The notes: generated by a model from the sequence alone, not told the origin. Shown: positions 43,033 through 54,075, counted from the first letter of the stretch. The stretch: DNA of 64,000 nucleotides from Shinella sp. PSBB067 (GCF_016839145.1 NZ_CP069302.1:124001-188000); one strand, 5' to 3'. A program made the numbers and translations.

Positions 43033-44109
43033 TTACTGCTGCAGCATCTCCGTCCAGATATCCTGCATTGCCGCATCCATGTCGGCATCGGCCACCGGGT
43101 AGAGCTGCGAATTCTTCAGATATTCCGGCTGCCTGTCCCAGCGCAGCGCCGTTTTCTGCGGATCGGTCAGGTGCTCGCCGGCCTTGGCGTTCGCCGGCAT
43201 CGCCCAGTAGCAGGAGGACGTCGCAAGCCGCGCCTGCCCCTCGGGGCTGACGATATATTGCACGAATTTCAGCGCCAGATCCTGCTTTTCCGAATTCTTG
43301 AAGACGCCGATCGACTGCGCCCAGCGCAGCGCGCCCTGCTTGGGGATCGTCCAGTCGAGATTCGGCTTTTCCGCCGAGAGCCCGGCCGTCAGCCACTCGC
43401 CGCCACCGACGACGATGTCCACCTCGCCGGTCGCCAGCGCCGTCTGCGAGGCGACGACGTCGCTCACCTGGCGGGAGACCTTCTTCATCTCGAAGAGCTT
43501 TTCCTTGATCGCCGGCAGGTCCTCCTGCGTGAGGTCGGCGGTCTTCTTGCCGATGGCGACGCCCGTCAGGCCGACCATCGGAAGGTAGTAGTCATAGAGC
43601 GCGATATGGCCCTTGTACTTGTCCGACCACATGACCGTGAGGTCTTCCATGTCGGCCGGGTCGACCTTGGTCTTGTCGTAGGAGATCGTATTGTAGCCGA
43701 ATTTTTCCGTGACGGCATAGACCTTGCCGTCGCGGGTGGTCGTCTCGTCCATACGCACTTCGGGGAAGAGGTCGCCGAGCGGCAGCTTGTCGGCCGGCAT
43801 TTCGCCGAGGATGTCCATGTCGATGGCGCGCGGCACGTCGACGGCATCGATGACCAGCACGTCCCAGTCGCCGGGACGGGACTGCTCGATGATCGAGATC
43901 GCCGCGCCCGTGCCCTCGTATTCCTTGAGGTTCACCTTGACGTTGTTGGCCTTCTCGAAAGGCTCGACCAGCGCCGGGTCGGTATGGTCGCACCAGACGA
44001 GGGCGTTCAGTTCGTCCTGCGCCATCGCGCCGGCGGGAGCAAGGGCAATGGTGGCTGCGGTGGCAAGAAGCATGCGGCGGGCAAGGCCGCCGGAAACGGT
44101 TTTCGTCAT
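43033..44109 (-). CDS. PotD-like ABC transporter substrate-binding protein
   Basis: 358-residue periplasmic binding protein of the family 1/PotD type. A basic N-terminus and hydrophobic stretch (GGLARRMLLATAATIALAPAGAMAQDE) form a signal peptide, cleaved after about residue 31. The mature part begins ELNALVWCDHTDPALVEPFEKANNVKVNL, and FGYNTISYDKTKVDP and KYKGHIALYDYYLPMVGL look like ligand pocket segments. Start at 44109: GAGGG is about seven bases upstream, while the longer frame to 44160 adds an atypical extension. It is the first gene of an operon with importer, metallo-hydrolase and aldehyde dehydrogenase genes. The substrate is likely a cationic or amine compound. Confidence 0.9.
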   Translation of the reverse strand: MTKTVSGGLARRMLLATAATIALAPAGAMAQDELNALVWCDHTDPALVEPFEKANNVKVNLKEYEGTGAAISIIEQSRPGDWDVLVIDAVDVPRAIDMDILGEMPADKLPLGDLFPEVRMDETTTRDGKVYAVTEKFGYNTISYDKTKVDPADMEDLTVMWSDKYKGHIALYDYYLPMVGLTGVAIGKKTADLTQEDLPAIKEKLFEMKKVSRQVSDVVASQTALATGEVDIVVGGGEWLTAGLSAEKPNLDWTIPKQGALRWAQSIGVFKNSEKQDLALKFVQYIVSPEGQARLATSSCYWAMPANAKAGEHLTDPQKTALRWDRQPEYLKNSQLYPVADADMDAAMQDIWTEMLQQ

Positions 44110-44176
44110 CGTCTTTCCCTCTGGCTGAAGGCGCGTGGCCTTTCGGATGGCGCTCGTCATGGCGCCTTGAGAAAAA

Positions 44177-44206
44177 GATTGAACGAGTTCATTTTTTAAG
44201 TCAATC
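44177..44206. promoter_or_regulatory. Inverted repeat between TetR and importer operon
   Basis: GATTGA (44177-44182) and TCAATC (44201-44206) are perfect mirror arms around an AT-rich 18-base centre; a TCATTTTT repeat overlaps the right side (44188-44195, 44207-44214). This is the only AT-rich part of the gap (44110-44237) separating the TetR gene and the importer operon. Probable TetR operator; inference. Confidence 0.6.
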
Positions 44207-44237
44207 TCATTTTTGAAGAGATTCAGTGGAGGGGTCT

Positions 44238-44864
44238 ATGGCCGGATTGCGGGCGAAACAGAAGGCGGACAAGACGCGCCGCATCCTCGATGCCGCCGCC
44301 ACGCTGTTCCGCCGCGAGGGCTACGACAGCGCCCGCATCGAGGCCATCGCCGAGATGGCCGAGGTCTCCGTCGGAACGCTCTACAACTACTACCAGAACA
44401 AGGGCGACATCCTCGTCGCCACCGTTGCGATGGAGGTGACCGAGGTGCTGGAGGGCGGGGCACGCATCGTCGCCAATCCGCCGCTCAACGTTGCCGAGGC
44501 GCTGCGCACGCTGATCGCGCAATATTACGACCATTCGCTCGTCTATCTCTCCAAGGAGATGTGGCGTACGGCGATGGCGATCTCCATCCAGCAGCCCGAA
44601 ACCCCGCTCTCCCGTCGCTATACCGAGCTCGACGGCCAGCTTTCCGCCCAGGTGGTGCGGCTCGTCGAGACGTTGCAGGCGCGCGGCGTCGTGCATGCGG
44701 GCGTCGATGCCAGGGCCATCGGCGAGGTCTTCTTCAACAATCTCAACATGATGTTCATCGAGTTCTGCAAGGTGGACGCCATGCCGCTCGAAGAGCTGAA
44801 GGCGCGCGTCGAGGCGCAGCATGCGCCCATCGCGAGGCTCATCAGCACCGTCAAGATCGTCTGA
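44238..44864 (+). CDS. TetR-family regulator
   Basis: 208-residue repressor. The HTH is at residues about 12-58 (KADKTRRILDAAATLFRREGYDSARIEAIAEMAEVSVGTLYNYYQNKGDIL), a classic TetR_N pattern; the helical ligand-binding domain follows (LRTLIAQYYDHSLVYLSKEMWRTAMAISIQQ). GGAGG stands five bases before the ATG. It is divergent from the importer/aldehyde dehydrogenase operon, so it probably represses that operon. The ligand is unknown. It is followed by a small SnoaL-like gene 13 bases downstream. Confidence 0.9.
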   Translation: MAGLRAKQKADKTRRILDAAATLFRREGYDSARIEAIAEMAEVSVGTLYNYYQNKGDILVATVAMEVTEVLEGGARIVANPPLNVAEALRTLIAQYYDHSLVYLSKEMWRTAMAISIQQPETPLSRRYTELDGQLSAQVVRLVETLQARGVVHAGVDARAIGEVFFNNLNMMFIEFCKVDAMPLEELKARVEAQHAPIARLISTVKIV

Positions 44865-44877
44865 CCCCGGGAAAAGC

Positions 44878-45270
44878 ATGACCGATACGCAAGCCGCCGT
44901 CCTCTCCGCCGCCGATGCCCTGGTCGCCGCCTTCGCCCGGCACGACCGCGACGCCTATTTTTCCGCCTTCGCCCCGCAGGCGACCTTCCTCTTTTATAAT
45001 CTCGATCGCCCGCTCGACGGCCGCGCCGCCTACGAGGCTGAATGGGCGCTGTGGGAGGAACGCGACGGTTTTCGCATTCACGCCTGCCGCTCGACGGACC
45101 GCCGCGTCCAGCTCCTCGGCGACGTCGCCGTCTTCACCCATGCCGTCGAGACCGAGCTTTCGGTGGGCGGCGAGAGGCTGACGAACAACGAGCGCGAGAC
45201 CATCGTCTTTTCCCGCGATCCCGCCGGCCGCTGGCTTGCCGTGCACGAGCATCTTTCCGCGGCGGCCTAG
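44878..45270 (+). CDS. SnoaL/NTF2-like protein
   Basis: 130-residue single alpha-plus-beta barrel of the NTF2/SnoaL superfamily: AADALVAAFARHDRDAYFSAFAPQATFLFYNLDRPLDGRAAYEAEW, then a beta-sheet region ending DPAGRWLAVHEHLS. The conserved aromatic pocket is visible. Members are isomerases, dehydratases or ligand-binding proteins. The start ATG at 44878 is 13 bases after the TetR stop, so the two are probably one operon. Its last bases overlap the convergent cueR stop by four bases. Could process a product of the importer operon; no motif proves a reaction. Confidence 0.82.
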   Translation: MTDTQAAVLSAADALVAAFARHDRDAYFSAFAPQATFLFYNLDRPLDGRAAYEAEWALWEERDGFRIHACRSTDRRVQLLGDVAVFTHAVETELSVGGERLTNNERETIVFSRDPAGRWLAVHEHLSAAA

Positions 45271-45676
45271 CAGCAACCCTCTTTGCCGGGCCCGCTCGCA
45301 AGCTGTTCGAGGATCGGACAGTCAGGCCGGTCGTCGCCATGGCAATGGGCGGAAAGGTGTTCCAGCGTGTGCACCATCTCCTGAAGCAGCGCCATCTTGG
45401 CCTTCATCTCATCGATATGCTCGCTGGCGATGCGCTTGACGTCGGAAGAGGCGCGGGCGCGGTCCTGCCAGAGGGTGAGGAGGTCGCGGATCTGGGCGAT
45501 GGAAAAGCCGAGGTCGCGGGCTCTTCGGATGAAGGAGAGCGTCGAGAGGTCCTTCGGGCCGTAGACGCGGTAGCCGGAGCCGGTGCGGCCGGCCTCGGGA
45601 ATGAGGCCGATCTGCTCGTAGTGCCGGATCATCTTGGCGGTGACGCCCGTCGCCTCCGCCGCTTCGCCGATATTCA

Positions 45677-45680
<4 letters not shown>
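45267..45680 (-). CDS. cueR: Copper-responsive MerR-family regulator CueR
   Basis: 137-residue MerR-type activator. HTH at about 3-70 ([26 protein letters not shown]). Two cysteines at C113 and C121, in [12 protein letters not shown], are at the Cu(I)-binding loop positions of CueR, and the protein ends in a further CC. It senses copper(I) and activates copA and copZ by untwisting the spaced promoter. The gene overlaps the copA stop by four bases and so is the second gene of that operon; a convergent SnoaL-like gene overlaps its end. Confidence 0.93.
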
Positions 45681-48145
<2,465 letters not shown>

Positions 48146-48180
48146 GGTGCACCTTTCATCCTAAGTCGGATAGATCGTGC

Positions 48181-48204
48181 ACCTTCCCATCATGTTAAGG
48201 TCAA
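48181..48204 (-). promoter_or_regulatory. CueR operator and promoter of copA
   Basis: On the minus strand TTGACC (-35, 48204-48199) begins a 19-base spacer; within it the dyad ACCTT-N11-AAGGT occupies 48201-48181. The long 19-base spacing and this dyad are hallmarks of MerR/CueR-controlled promoters. The -10 (CACGAT) is weak. It drives copA. Confidence 0.85.
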
Positions 48205-48220
48205 GCGCCTTTTTGACGCA

Positions 48221-48433
48221 TCAGGCATCGACCGGCGAATAGCCCTCGGCCGCGATGACGGAAGCGACGGCCGCGCGGTTGCCGGCATTCTCGACGGAGA
48301 CGCGCTTTGCGGCAAGATCGATGTCGACCCTGGCGGCAGGGTAGGCGGCCAGCACCGCGCCGGTGATCGTCCTGGCGCAGTGCCCGCAGGTCATGTCTTC
48401 AACGGTGAAGGCGAAGGTCTTGTCGTCGCTCAT
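48221..48433 (-). CDS. copZ: Copper chaperone CopZ-like heavy-metal-associated protein
   Basis: 70-residue single HMA domain. The metal motif is GHCARTI in TVEDMTCGHCART (CxxC at about residues 16-19), with a typical beta-alpha-beta fold ending GYSPVDA. It delivers Cu(I) to CopA. GGAG is seven bases before the ATG at 48433. It has its own CueR operator (48464-48484) and lies just upstream of copA, with the copA promoter in the short gap after its stop. Confidence 0.93.
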   Translation of the reverse strand: MSDDKTFAFTVEDMTCGHCARTITGAVLAAYPAARVDIDLAAKRVSVENAGNRAAVASVIAAEGYSPVDA

Positions 48434-48463
48434 GGGAATCTCCTGATGTTTGCGCGATGCTGA

Positions 48464-48487
48464 ACCCTTCCCCCGTGGGAAGGTCAA
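48464..48487 (-). promoter_or_regulatory. CueR operator and promoter of copZ
   Basis: Minus-strand TTGACC (48487-48482) overlaps the dyad ACCTTCCC-N5-GGGAAGGGT (48484-48464), in a 19-base spacer followed by CAGCAT as -10. The same architecture as the copA site, with a closer match to known CueR boxes. Confidence 0.87.
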
Positions 48488-48508
48488 GGCCGATTTCCCC
48501 GAACCGTC

Positions 48509-49675
48509 TCAACGAAAATTCGCGAGGCGCTCCTCTATTCGCGAAATGGTCTCGACATCCGCATTGGCGAAGGCGAAGCGCAGGTAGCCCTCCTGCCGCT
48601 CGCCGAAATAGCTGCCCGGCAGGCAGAGGATGCCGGCCTCCTTGGCGAGCCTTTCCGCGACGCGCGCGGAGGGCGTGCCGTCGAACGGATGGCCGATGAA
48701 GGCGAAATAGGCCCCGACCGCGCCGACGCGCCAGGCCGGAACGCCCGCCATGGTCGCCCGCAGCGCCTCGACGCGCCGGGCGATCTCGCGGCGGTTCTCC
48801 TCGCGCCAGTCGGCCAGCAGCGGCAGGGCGGTGGCGACGGCGGCCTGGGCGGAGCGGGGCGGGCAGATCTGGAGATTGTCCATGATCTTCGCCACCTGTT
48901 CCACCACGGCGGGGCCGGCGGTGATGGCGCCGAGGCGGTGGCCGGGAATGCAGAAGGATTTCGAGAAGCTGTAGAGGCCGATCAGCGTCTCCTCCCAGCC
49001 CTCGCGGGAGAAGAGATCATGCGGCCGGCCGGCGCCGACGGGCAGGAAATCGCGATAGGTCTCGTCGAGGACCAGCCAGATGCCGCGCGCCACGCAGAGG
49101 TCGTAGATCGCCGCGATCAGCTCCGGCGGATAGACCGCGCCCGTCGGGTTGTTCGGCGAGACGAGCGCGATGGCCCTGACATCCGGCGTGATGGCGGCGG
49201 CGAGCGTCTCGACGTCGGGCAGGAAGCCGTTCGCCGGGTCGCAGGGCGCAAAGCGCGTCCTCACACCGAGCATGGCGAGCGTGGTCTCCTGGTTGAAGTA
49301 ATAGGGATCGGTCATCAGCACGGCGTCGCCCGCTCCGGCAATCGCCATGGCGGCGCAGATGAAGGCCTGGTTGCAGCCGGCGGTGACATGGACGTTGCCG
49401 GCGGCGAGAACGGTGCCATAGGTCTCGGACAGATGCGCGGCATAGGCCTTGCGCAGGCTGTCCTCGCCCTCGATGGGGCCGTAGCCGGTATAGGCGCGCG
49501 AGGCAGCGTTCTCGCCGAGCAGGCGCAGCATCTCGGCATGCGGCGGATAGCCGGGCACGGCCTGCGACAGGTCGATCATCGGCCCGCTGCGGCCGTCATA
49601 GGCGGAGGCCCAGGCGAAGACCGAGGGGATCGGCGGGGCGGAAAGGTTTGCGACGAGCGGGTTGAAACGGGGCAT
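48509..49675 (-). CDS. Class I/II PLP aminotransferase
   Basis: 388-residue fold-type I aminotransferase. PLP lysine K239 in LYSFSKSFCIPGHRLGAI; D204 in LVLDETYRDF; SPNNPTGAV at about 173-181; the carboxylate-binding arginine is expected near the C-terminus. The N-terminus MPRFNPLVANLSAPPIPSVFAWAS is unlike AspC and closer to the broad-specificity family with MalY/aspartate-like members. It runs towards copZ and lies just downstream of the LysR gene on the same strand (15 bases), so the two may be one transcript. Amino-donor unknown. Confidence 0.88.
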   Translation of the reverse strand: MPRFNPLVANLSAPPIPSVFAWASAYDGRSGPMIDLSQAVPGYPPHAEMLRLLGENAASRAYTGYGPIEGEDSLRKAYAAHLSETYGTVLAAGNVHVTAGCNQAFICAAMAIAGAGDAVLMTDPYYFNQETTLAMLGVRTRFAPCDPANGFLPDVETLAAAITPDVRAIALVSPNNPTGAVYPPELIAAIYDLCVARGIWLVLDETYRDFLPVGAGRPHDLFSREGWEETLIGLYSFSKSFCIPGHRLGAITAGPAVVEQVAKIMDNLQICPPRSAQAAVATALPLLADWREENRREIARRVEALRATMAGVPAWRVGAVGAYFAFIGHPFDGTPSARVAERLAKEAGILCLPGSYFGERQEGYLRFAFANADVETISRIEERLANFR

Positions 49676-49690
49676 GGTCTTCTCTGGCGG

Positions 49691-50707
49691 TCAGGCGCGG
49701 GTCTTGCGCGGTTGGCTTGAAGCGGGCCGGCGCGGGGCCGGGGCCGAAAGGGGGCGGTGGGCATCGGCCGCCCGGCCGCCGCGCCCGCGCAGCAGCATGC
49801 GGGCGGAAGCCTGCGGTTCGGGCAGGGTCTCCTCTAGCGCGGCGAAGAGCCAGTCGATGAAGACCTTGACGATGGGTGTCTGGCGCGCGGCGTGCCGGCA
49901 GGCGACGTGGAAGGCGTGGTTGGCCGGCACCGTCAGGTCGAAGGGCACGACCAGTTCGCCGCGGGCGATCAGGTTGCTGGCGGTGATCGTGTCGCCGAGC
50001 GCAATGCCCTGTCCGTGCAGCGCGGCCTCGGTGGAAAGGCGCGCATCGCTCATGAAATGCTGGCGGCCGGGCGCCATGCCGATCGCGTCGGCGGCGGAAA
50101 GCCATGTATTCCACTCGCTGCCGTCGTCGCCGTGGAACAGCGTGTGGTCCGCAAGGTCGCGCAGGGAGCGGAGCGGCCGGCTGTTGAGCAGCGTGGGGCT
50201 GGCGACCGGGAAGAGCGAGAGGTGCGACCAGAGCCGCGTCCAGCAGTCCGGCCAGTTGCCGTCGCCGTAGAGGACGCAGACGTCCGTATCGAGCGAGCGC
50301 AGGTTCTCCGGGTCGTTGGAGGCGATCAGCGTGACGCGCACGCCGGGATAATGCTCGGTGAAGCTGCCGAGGCGCGGGATCAGCCAGAGCGACAGAAGCG
50401 CCGGAACGCAGGTGACGGTGATTTCGCCGCGGGTTTCCGGCTGCTTCATCAGCGCGGTCGCCGCCGCGATCTCGCCGAAGGCATTGGTGACGGCCGGCAG
50501 CAGCAGCGCGCCCTGCGGCGTCAGCTTCAGACGCTTGCCGCCGCGCTCGAACAGCGCGGTGCCGAGCGCCTGCTCCAGGGCACGGATCTGGTGGCTGATC
50601 GCCCCGTGCGTGACGTTCAGCTCACGCGCCGCGGCGGAGACGGAGCCCCGGCGGACGGTGGCCTCGAAGGCGCGAAGGGGATTGAGCGGGGGCAGGCGCG
50701 AAGCCAT
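49691..50707 (-). CDS. LysR-family transcriptional regulator, GcvA-like
   Basis: 338-residue LTTR. HTH at residues 5-65 (LPPLNPLRAFEATVRRGSVSAAARELNVTHGAISHQIRALEQALGTALFERGGKRLKLT); periplasmic-binding-like effector domain at about 95-300. The HTH pattern (LNPLRAFEA, SVSAAARELNVTHGAISHQI) is of the GcvA/AmpR subgroup. A C-terminal arginine/proline-rich tail (RMLLRGRGGRAADAHRPLSAPAPRRPAS) is unusual. It is divergent from the importer operon at 51014 and next to the aminotransferase, so it is a strong candidate to control both. The start ATG at 50707 has little Shine-Dalgarno; the longer frame upstream is noise. Confidence 0.87.
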   Translation of the reverse strand: MASRLPPLNPLRAFEATVRRGSVSAAARELNVTHGAISHQIRALEQALGTALFERGGKRLKLTPQGALLLPAVTNAFGEIAAATALMKQPETRGEITVTCVPALLSLWLIPRLGSFTEHYPGVRVTLIASNDPENLRSLDTDVCVLYGDGNWPDCWTRLWSHLSLFPVASPTLLNSRPLRSLRDLADHTLFHGDDGSEWNTWLSAADAIGMAPGRQHFMSDARLSTEAALHGQGIALGDTITASNLIARGELVVPFDLTVPANHAFHVACRHAARQTPIVKVFIDWLFAALEETLPEPQASARMLLRGRGGRAADAHRPLSAPAPRRPASSQPRKTRA

Positions 50708-51013
50708 GAAACGGAAACCTGGGGCGTGAGTTTTTCTCACGGCAAACGCTATAACAATGACAATTGCTTTTCCAAGCGTTTTATAACGATACTGTGAAAA
50801 ACGAGGGCGAAGCCCTGGGGAACGTTCAGGAGGCTCCGGCCCGTCAGCAATGCGCTGCGATGCACCGCGCGCGCCCGCTGCAGGTTTCTTCGCGAAAATC
50901 CGACCCCGACGGCTTTCGGCCCTTCCGTGGCGCCGACGGCCTGACATAGAATGACGACAACGGGAACACTCCCGGCCGGATCCACCGGCCGGCCTCAAAG
51001 GAGAAAGACGACC
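50708..51013. promoter_or_regulatory. Divergent LysR / importer intergenic region
   Basis: 306-bp gap without a convincing gene. Its left part is AT-rich with two TATAAC words (50749-50754 and 50782-50787) and an AACGC (50744-50748) / GCGTT (50777-50781) facing pair. LysR-type T-N11-A sites are expected here, but I cannot single one out. The right part (50800-51013) is ordinary GC-rich leader with no visible terminator. Confidence 0.4.
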
Positions 51014-52102
51014 ATGCGTGACATCCTCAAGACCAATGTCAGCCGCCGCGCCGTGCTGGGTGCGGGCGTTGCCGGCGCCTCGCTGCTCGCCATGCCGGCA
51101 GTCATGCGCGCGCAGGACAAGTCACTGAAGGTCGGCGTCTACGGCGGCTACTTCAAGGATTCCTTCGACAAGAACATCTTCGCGGACTTCACCAAGGAAA
51201 CGGGCATCGCCGTGGAATCGGTCGCCGAGCCGACCGGCGAAGCCTGGCTCGTCCAGCTCGAACAGGCCGCCCGCGCCGGCCAGGCCCCGGCCGACGTCTC
51301 GATGATGTCGCAGGTCGCCATGCTCAAGGGCCAGTCGACGGAGCTCTGGGCGCCGCTCGACGTGTCGAAGATCCCGAACGCGTCGAACCTCATCGACCAT
51401 TTCGTCAACAAGTATCCGGACGGCCGCGTCGCCGGCATCGGGGCCGTTGCCTGGTACATCACGCTCGTCACCAACACCAATGTCTATCCCGAGCCGCCGA
51501 CATCCTGGGCCGCGCTCTGGGATCCGGCGAATGCCGACAAGCTGGGCCTGCTGGCGCTCGTCTCCAACTCCTTCCTGCTGGAAGTGACGGCCAAGACCCA
51601 TTTCGGCGGCACGAACGCGCTCGATACCGAGGAAGGTCTCCTCAAGGCCTTCGAGAAGCTCGCCGAGGTGAAGCCGAACGTCCGCCTCTGGTATCGCGAC
51701 GAGGCGCAGTTCGAGCAGTCGCTGAAGTCCGGCGAAATCCCGATGGGCCAGTACTACCACGACGTGACGGGTCTTGCCGCCAAGGACGGCCAGCCGGTCC
51801 GCTCCACCTTCCCGAAGGAAGGCGGCATCATGGATTCGGGCTGCTGGGCGCTGTCGCGCGCTTCGAGCAAGGTCGAGGAGGCGCACACCTTCATCAACTA
51901 CATGAGCCAGCCGTCGATCCAGGCGCTGCTGTCGCGCAAGGTCGGCACCGCGCCGACCGTCAAGCGCGACCTGCTCGACCTGACGGCCGAGGAGTTCGCC
52001 GCCGTCTCCTCCGACATCGAGCCGATCATCCCGCGCTACGATCTCTACACCTCGAAGGCTGACTGGCTGAACCAGAAGTGGACGGAAATGATCGCGGGCT
52101 GA
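51014..52102 (+). CDS. PotD-like ABC transporter substrate-binding protein with Tat signal
   Basis: 362-residue periplasmic binding protein. The N-terminus has twin arginines in NVSRRAVLGAGVAGASLLAMP (RR at 11-12), a Tat-type signal with a cleavage site after AVMRAQ. Mature part: LKVGVYGGYFKDSFDKNIFADFTKETGIAVESV, then WYITLVTNTNVYPEPPTSWAALW and MGQYYHDVTG, with the aspartate/aromatic pattern of amine-binding PotD/PotF proteins. AAAGGAG precedes the ATG. It is the first gene of an operon with ATPase, two permeases and a nitrilase-family amidase; a 39-base hairpin follows it. Confidence 0.88.
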   Translation: MRDILKTNVSRRAVLGAGVAGASLLAMPAVMRAQDKSLKVGVYGGYFKDSFDKNIFADFTKETGIAVESVAEPTGEAWLVQLEQAARAGQAPADVSMMSQVAMLKGQSTELWAPLDVSKIPNASNLIDHFVNKYPDGRVAGIGAVAWYITLVTNTNVYPEPPTSWAALWDPANADKLGLLALVSNSFLLEVTAKTHFGGTNALDTEEGLLKAFEKLAEVKPNVRLWYRDEAQFEQSLKSGEIPMGQYYHDVTGLAAKDGQPVRSTFPKEGGIMDSGCWALSRASSKVEEAHTFINYMSQPSIQALLSRKVGTAPTVKRDLLDLTAEEFAAVSSDIEPIIPRYDLYTSKADWLNQKWTEMIAG

Positions 52103-52124
52103 TAAGAGCCTTCCGATAGAATCC

Positions 52125-52163
52125 CGCTCGGCCGCCGGCATGGGATATGCCAGCGGCCGAGCG
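52125..52163. other. Intercistronic hairpin after binding-protein gene
   Basis: Perfect 11-bp stem CGCTCGGCCGC (52125-52135) / GCGGCCGAGCG (52153-52163), extended inward by a GGCAT/ATGCC stem after one mismatch, 23 bases past the binding-protein stop and before the ATPase start at 52190. It probably caps or attenuates the message, giving more binding protein than transporter. Confidence 0.75.
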
Positions 52164-52189
52164 CCAGAAACGCGCCGAGCGGAGAACCA

Positions 52190-53224
52190 ATGTCCGGACT
52201 GACCCTCCAGAACGTCACCAAGCAATTCGGCACGTTTACGGCTGTCAGGAACGTGCAGCTCACGGTGCCGCACGGCACCTTCGTCTGCCTGCTCGGCCCC
52301 TCCGGCTGCGGCAAGACCACGCTGATGCGCATGGTCGCCGGCCTCGACCTGCCGACGAGCGGCGAGATCCGGCTCGACGACAAGGACATCACCCACGTCC
52401 CGACGCACAAGCGCGACCTCGGCATGGTCTTCCAGTCGCTGGCGCTCTTCCCGCATCTGACGGTCGGCGAGAACATCGCCTATTCGCTGCGCATCCGTGG
52501 CATCGGCAAGGAGGAGCAGAAGAAGCGCGTCGACGAACTGCTCTCGATGATCCATCTCATGGGCTACGCCGACCGCCCCGTCGCGAAGCTCTCCGGCGGC
52601 CAGCGCCAGCGCGTCGCCATTGCCCGTGCGCTCGCCATCTCGCCGAAGCTCTTCCTGCTCGACGAGCCGCTTTCGGCGCTCGACGCCAAGCTGCGCGAGG
52701 CCATGCAGGTGGAATTGCGCCAGCTCCAGCAGCGCCTCGGCATCACCACCATCGTCGTCACCCACGACCAGCGCGAGGCGATGACCATGGCCGACACCGT
52801 GGTCGTGATGAACGGCGGCGAGATCCGCCAGGCCGCCCCGCCGGTCGAGATCTACCGCCGCCCGGCCGATACCTTCGTCGCCGACTTCATCGGGATGACG
52901 AACCTCATCGATTTTTCCGCGGACGCCTCCGGTGCCTCGGTTCTCGGCAGCCCCGTCACCGGCCTTGCCATTCCGCCCGGCCTCAAGGCCGGCGTCCTCT
53001 CGGTGCGCCCGGAGGACGTACACCTCGCGGCGCCCGGAAACGGCGCGATCACCGGAAAGGTCACGTTCATTCGCGATCTCGGCGGCACGATCGAGACCTT
53101 CGTGGAGGCCGGCGGCAGGCAGATCGTCGCCGTTTCCATGCCGAATGCGCGGCCGGACGTTTCCGTCGGGCAGGAGGTCGGCCTCAAGCTGAACCCCGCA
53201 GACTGCGTGGTGCTGAAGTCATGA
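52190..53224 (+). CDS. PotA-like ABC transporter ATPase
   Basis: 344-residue import ATPase. Walker [10 protein letters not shown] at 36-44, Q-loop FQSLALFPHL, LSGGQRQRVAIARAL, Walker [16 protein letters not shown] and VTHDQREA. C-terminal TOBE-like domain (SVRPEDVHLA, about 270-340). Start at 52190 behind GGAG, the first methionine of a normal ABC N-terminus (MSGLTLQNVTKQFGTFTAV). ATGA overlap with the next permease at 53221-53224. Second of five genes in the operon. Confidence 0.93.
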   Translation: MSGLTLQNVTKQFGTFTAVRNVQLTVPHGTFVCLLGPSGCGKTTLMRMVAGLDLPTSGEIRLDDKDITHVPTHKRDLGMVFQSLALFPHLTVGENIAYSLRIRGIGKEEQKKRVDELLSMIHLMGYADRPVAKLSGGQRQRVAIARALAISPKLFLLDEPLSALDAKLREAMQVELRQLQQRLGITTIVVTHDQREAMTMADTVVVMNGGEIRQAAPPVEIYRRPADTFVADFIGMTNLIDFSADASGASVLGSPVTGLAIPPGLKAGVLSVRPEDVHLAAPGNGAITGKVTFIRDLGGTIETFVEAGGRQIVAVSMPNARPDVSVGQEVGLKLNPADCVVLKS

Positions 53225-54075
53225 GGCGCGAAGCCCCGCAGAAGCTTTCCGACTACGGCCCGCTGGTCTTCCCGGCGGGCATGCTGATCGTCTTCTTCGT
53301 CGTGCCCTTCGCGACGATGATCGCCGTCTCCTTCTTCAAGCGCGATCCGGCCGGCTTCTATTCGGCCGATTTCGTCTTCGACAATTACGCCCGCTTCCTC
53401 AGCCTGTTCTTCGGCAAGGTGCTCGGCTTCTCGCTGTTCCTCGCGATCGCCGTCGCCATCTGCTGCGTCGTTCTCGCGGTTCCCTTCACCTATCTCCTCT
53501 CGCGCGCCGGGCGGCGCGCGCAGGTGCTCTGGCTGGTGGCGCTGCTCTCGGTGCTGTCGCTGTCGGAGGTCATCATCGGCTTTGCCTGGTCGACGCTCTT
53601 CTCGCGCACCGCCGGCATCACCAACATCCTCGCCGCGCTCGGCATCCTGAAGGAGGCGGTGGCGCTGAACCCGAGCTTCGGCGCGGTGCTGACCGCGATG
53701 GTCTACCAGGCGCTGCCCTATACGGTGCTGGTGCTCTATCCCGCCCTCGTGCGGCTCGACCCGACGCTGACGGAGGCGGCGCGCACGCTCGGCGCCTCGC
53801 CGGTCAAGGCCTTCTTCACCGTCGTCGTGCCGGCGCTGCGCAACACCATCGTCGCGACCTTGATCATGGTCTTCATCTTCGCGCTCGGCTCCTACCTGCT
53901 GCCGCAGATCCTCGGCCGGCCGCAGCACTGGACGCTCTCGGTGCTCATCACCGACCAGGCGATCTACCAGTCGAACATGCCCTTCGCCGCCGCCATGGCC
54001 GTCTTCCTCGTGCTCGTCACGCTCGGCCTCGTCGCGCTCACCGTCTATGCCGGCCGCAAGGGGGAAGCCGCATGA
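53221..54075 (+). CDS. PotB-like ABC transporter permease
   Basis: 284-residue six-helix inner-membrane permease with the EAA loop EAARTLGASPVKAFFTVVVPALR (about residues 185-207). The hydrophobic segments begin at LVFPAGMLIVFFVVPFATMIAVSFF and end ALTVYAGRKGEAA. Translation is coupled to the ATPase (ATGA overlap) and its stop overlaps the next permease by four bases (54072-54075). It pairs with the PotC-like subunit to form the channel for the binding protein at 51014. Confidence 0.92.
   Translation: MRREAPQKLSDYGPLVFPAGMLIVFFVVPFATMIAVSFFKRDPAGFYSADFVFDNYARFLSLFFGKVLGFSLFLAIAVAICCVVLAVPFTYLLSRAGRRAQVLWLVALLSVLSLSEVIIGFAWSTLFSRTAGITNILAALGILKEAVALNPSFGAVLTAMVYQALPYTVLVLYPALVRLDPTLTEAARTLGASPVKAFFTVVVPALRNTIVATLIMVFIFALGSYLLPQILGRPQHWTLSVLITDQAIYQSNMPFAAAMAVFLVLVTLGLVALTVYAGRKGEAA

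Noticed and set aside
48181..48204. Possible Fur-like box near copA
   Set aside because: The element is explained fully by the CueR promoter dyad.
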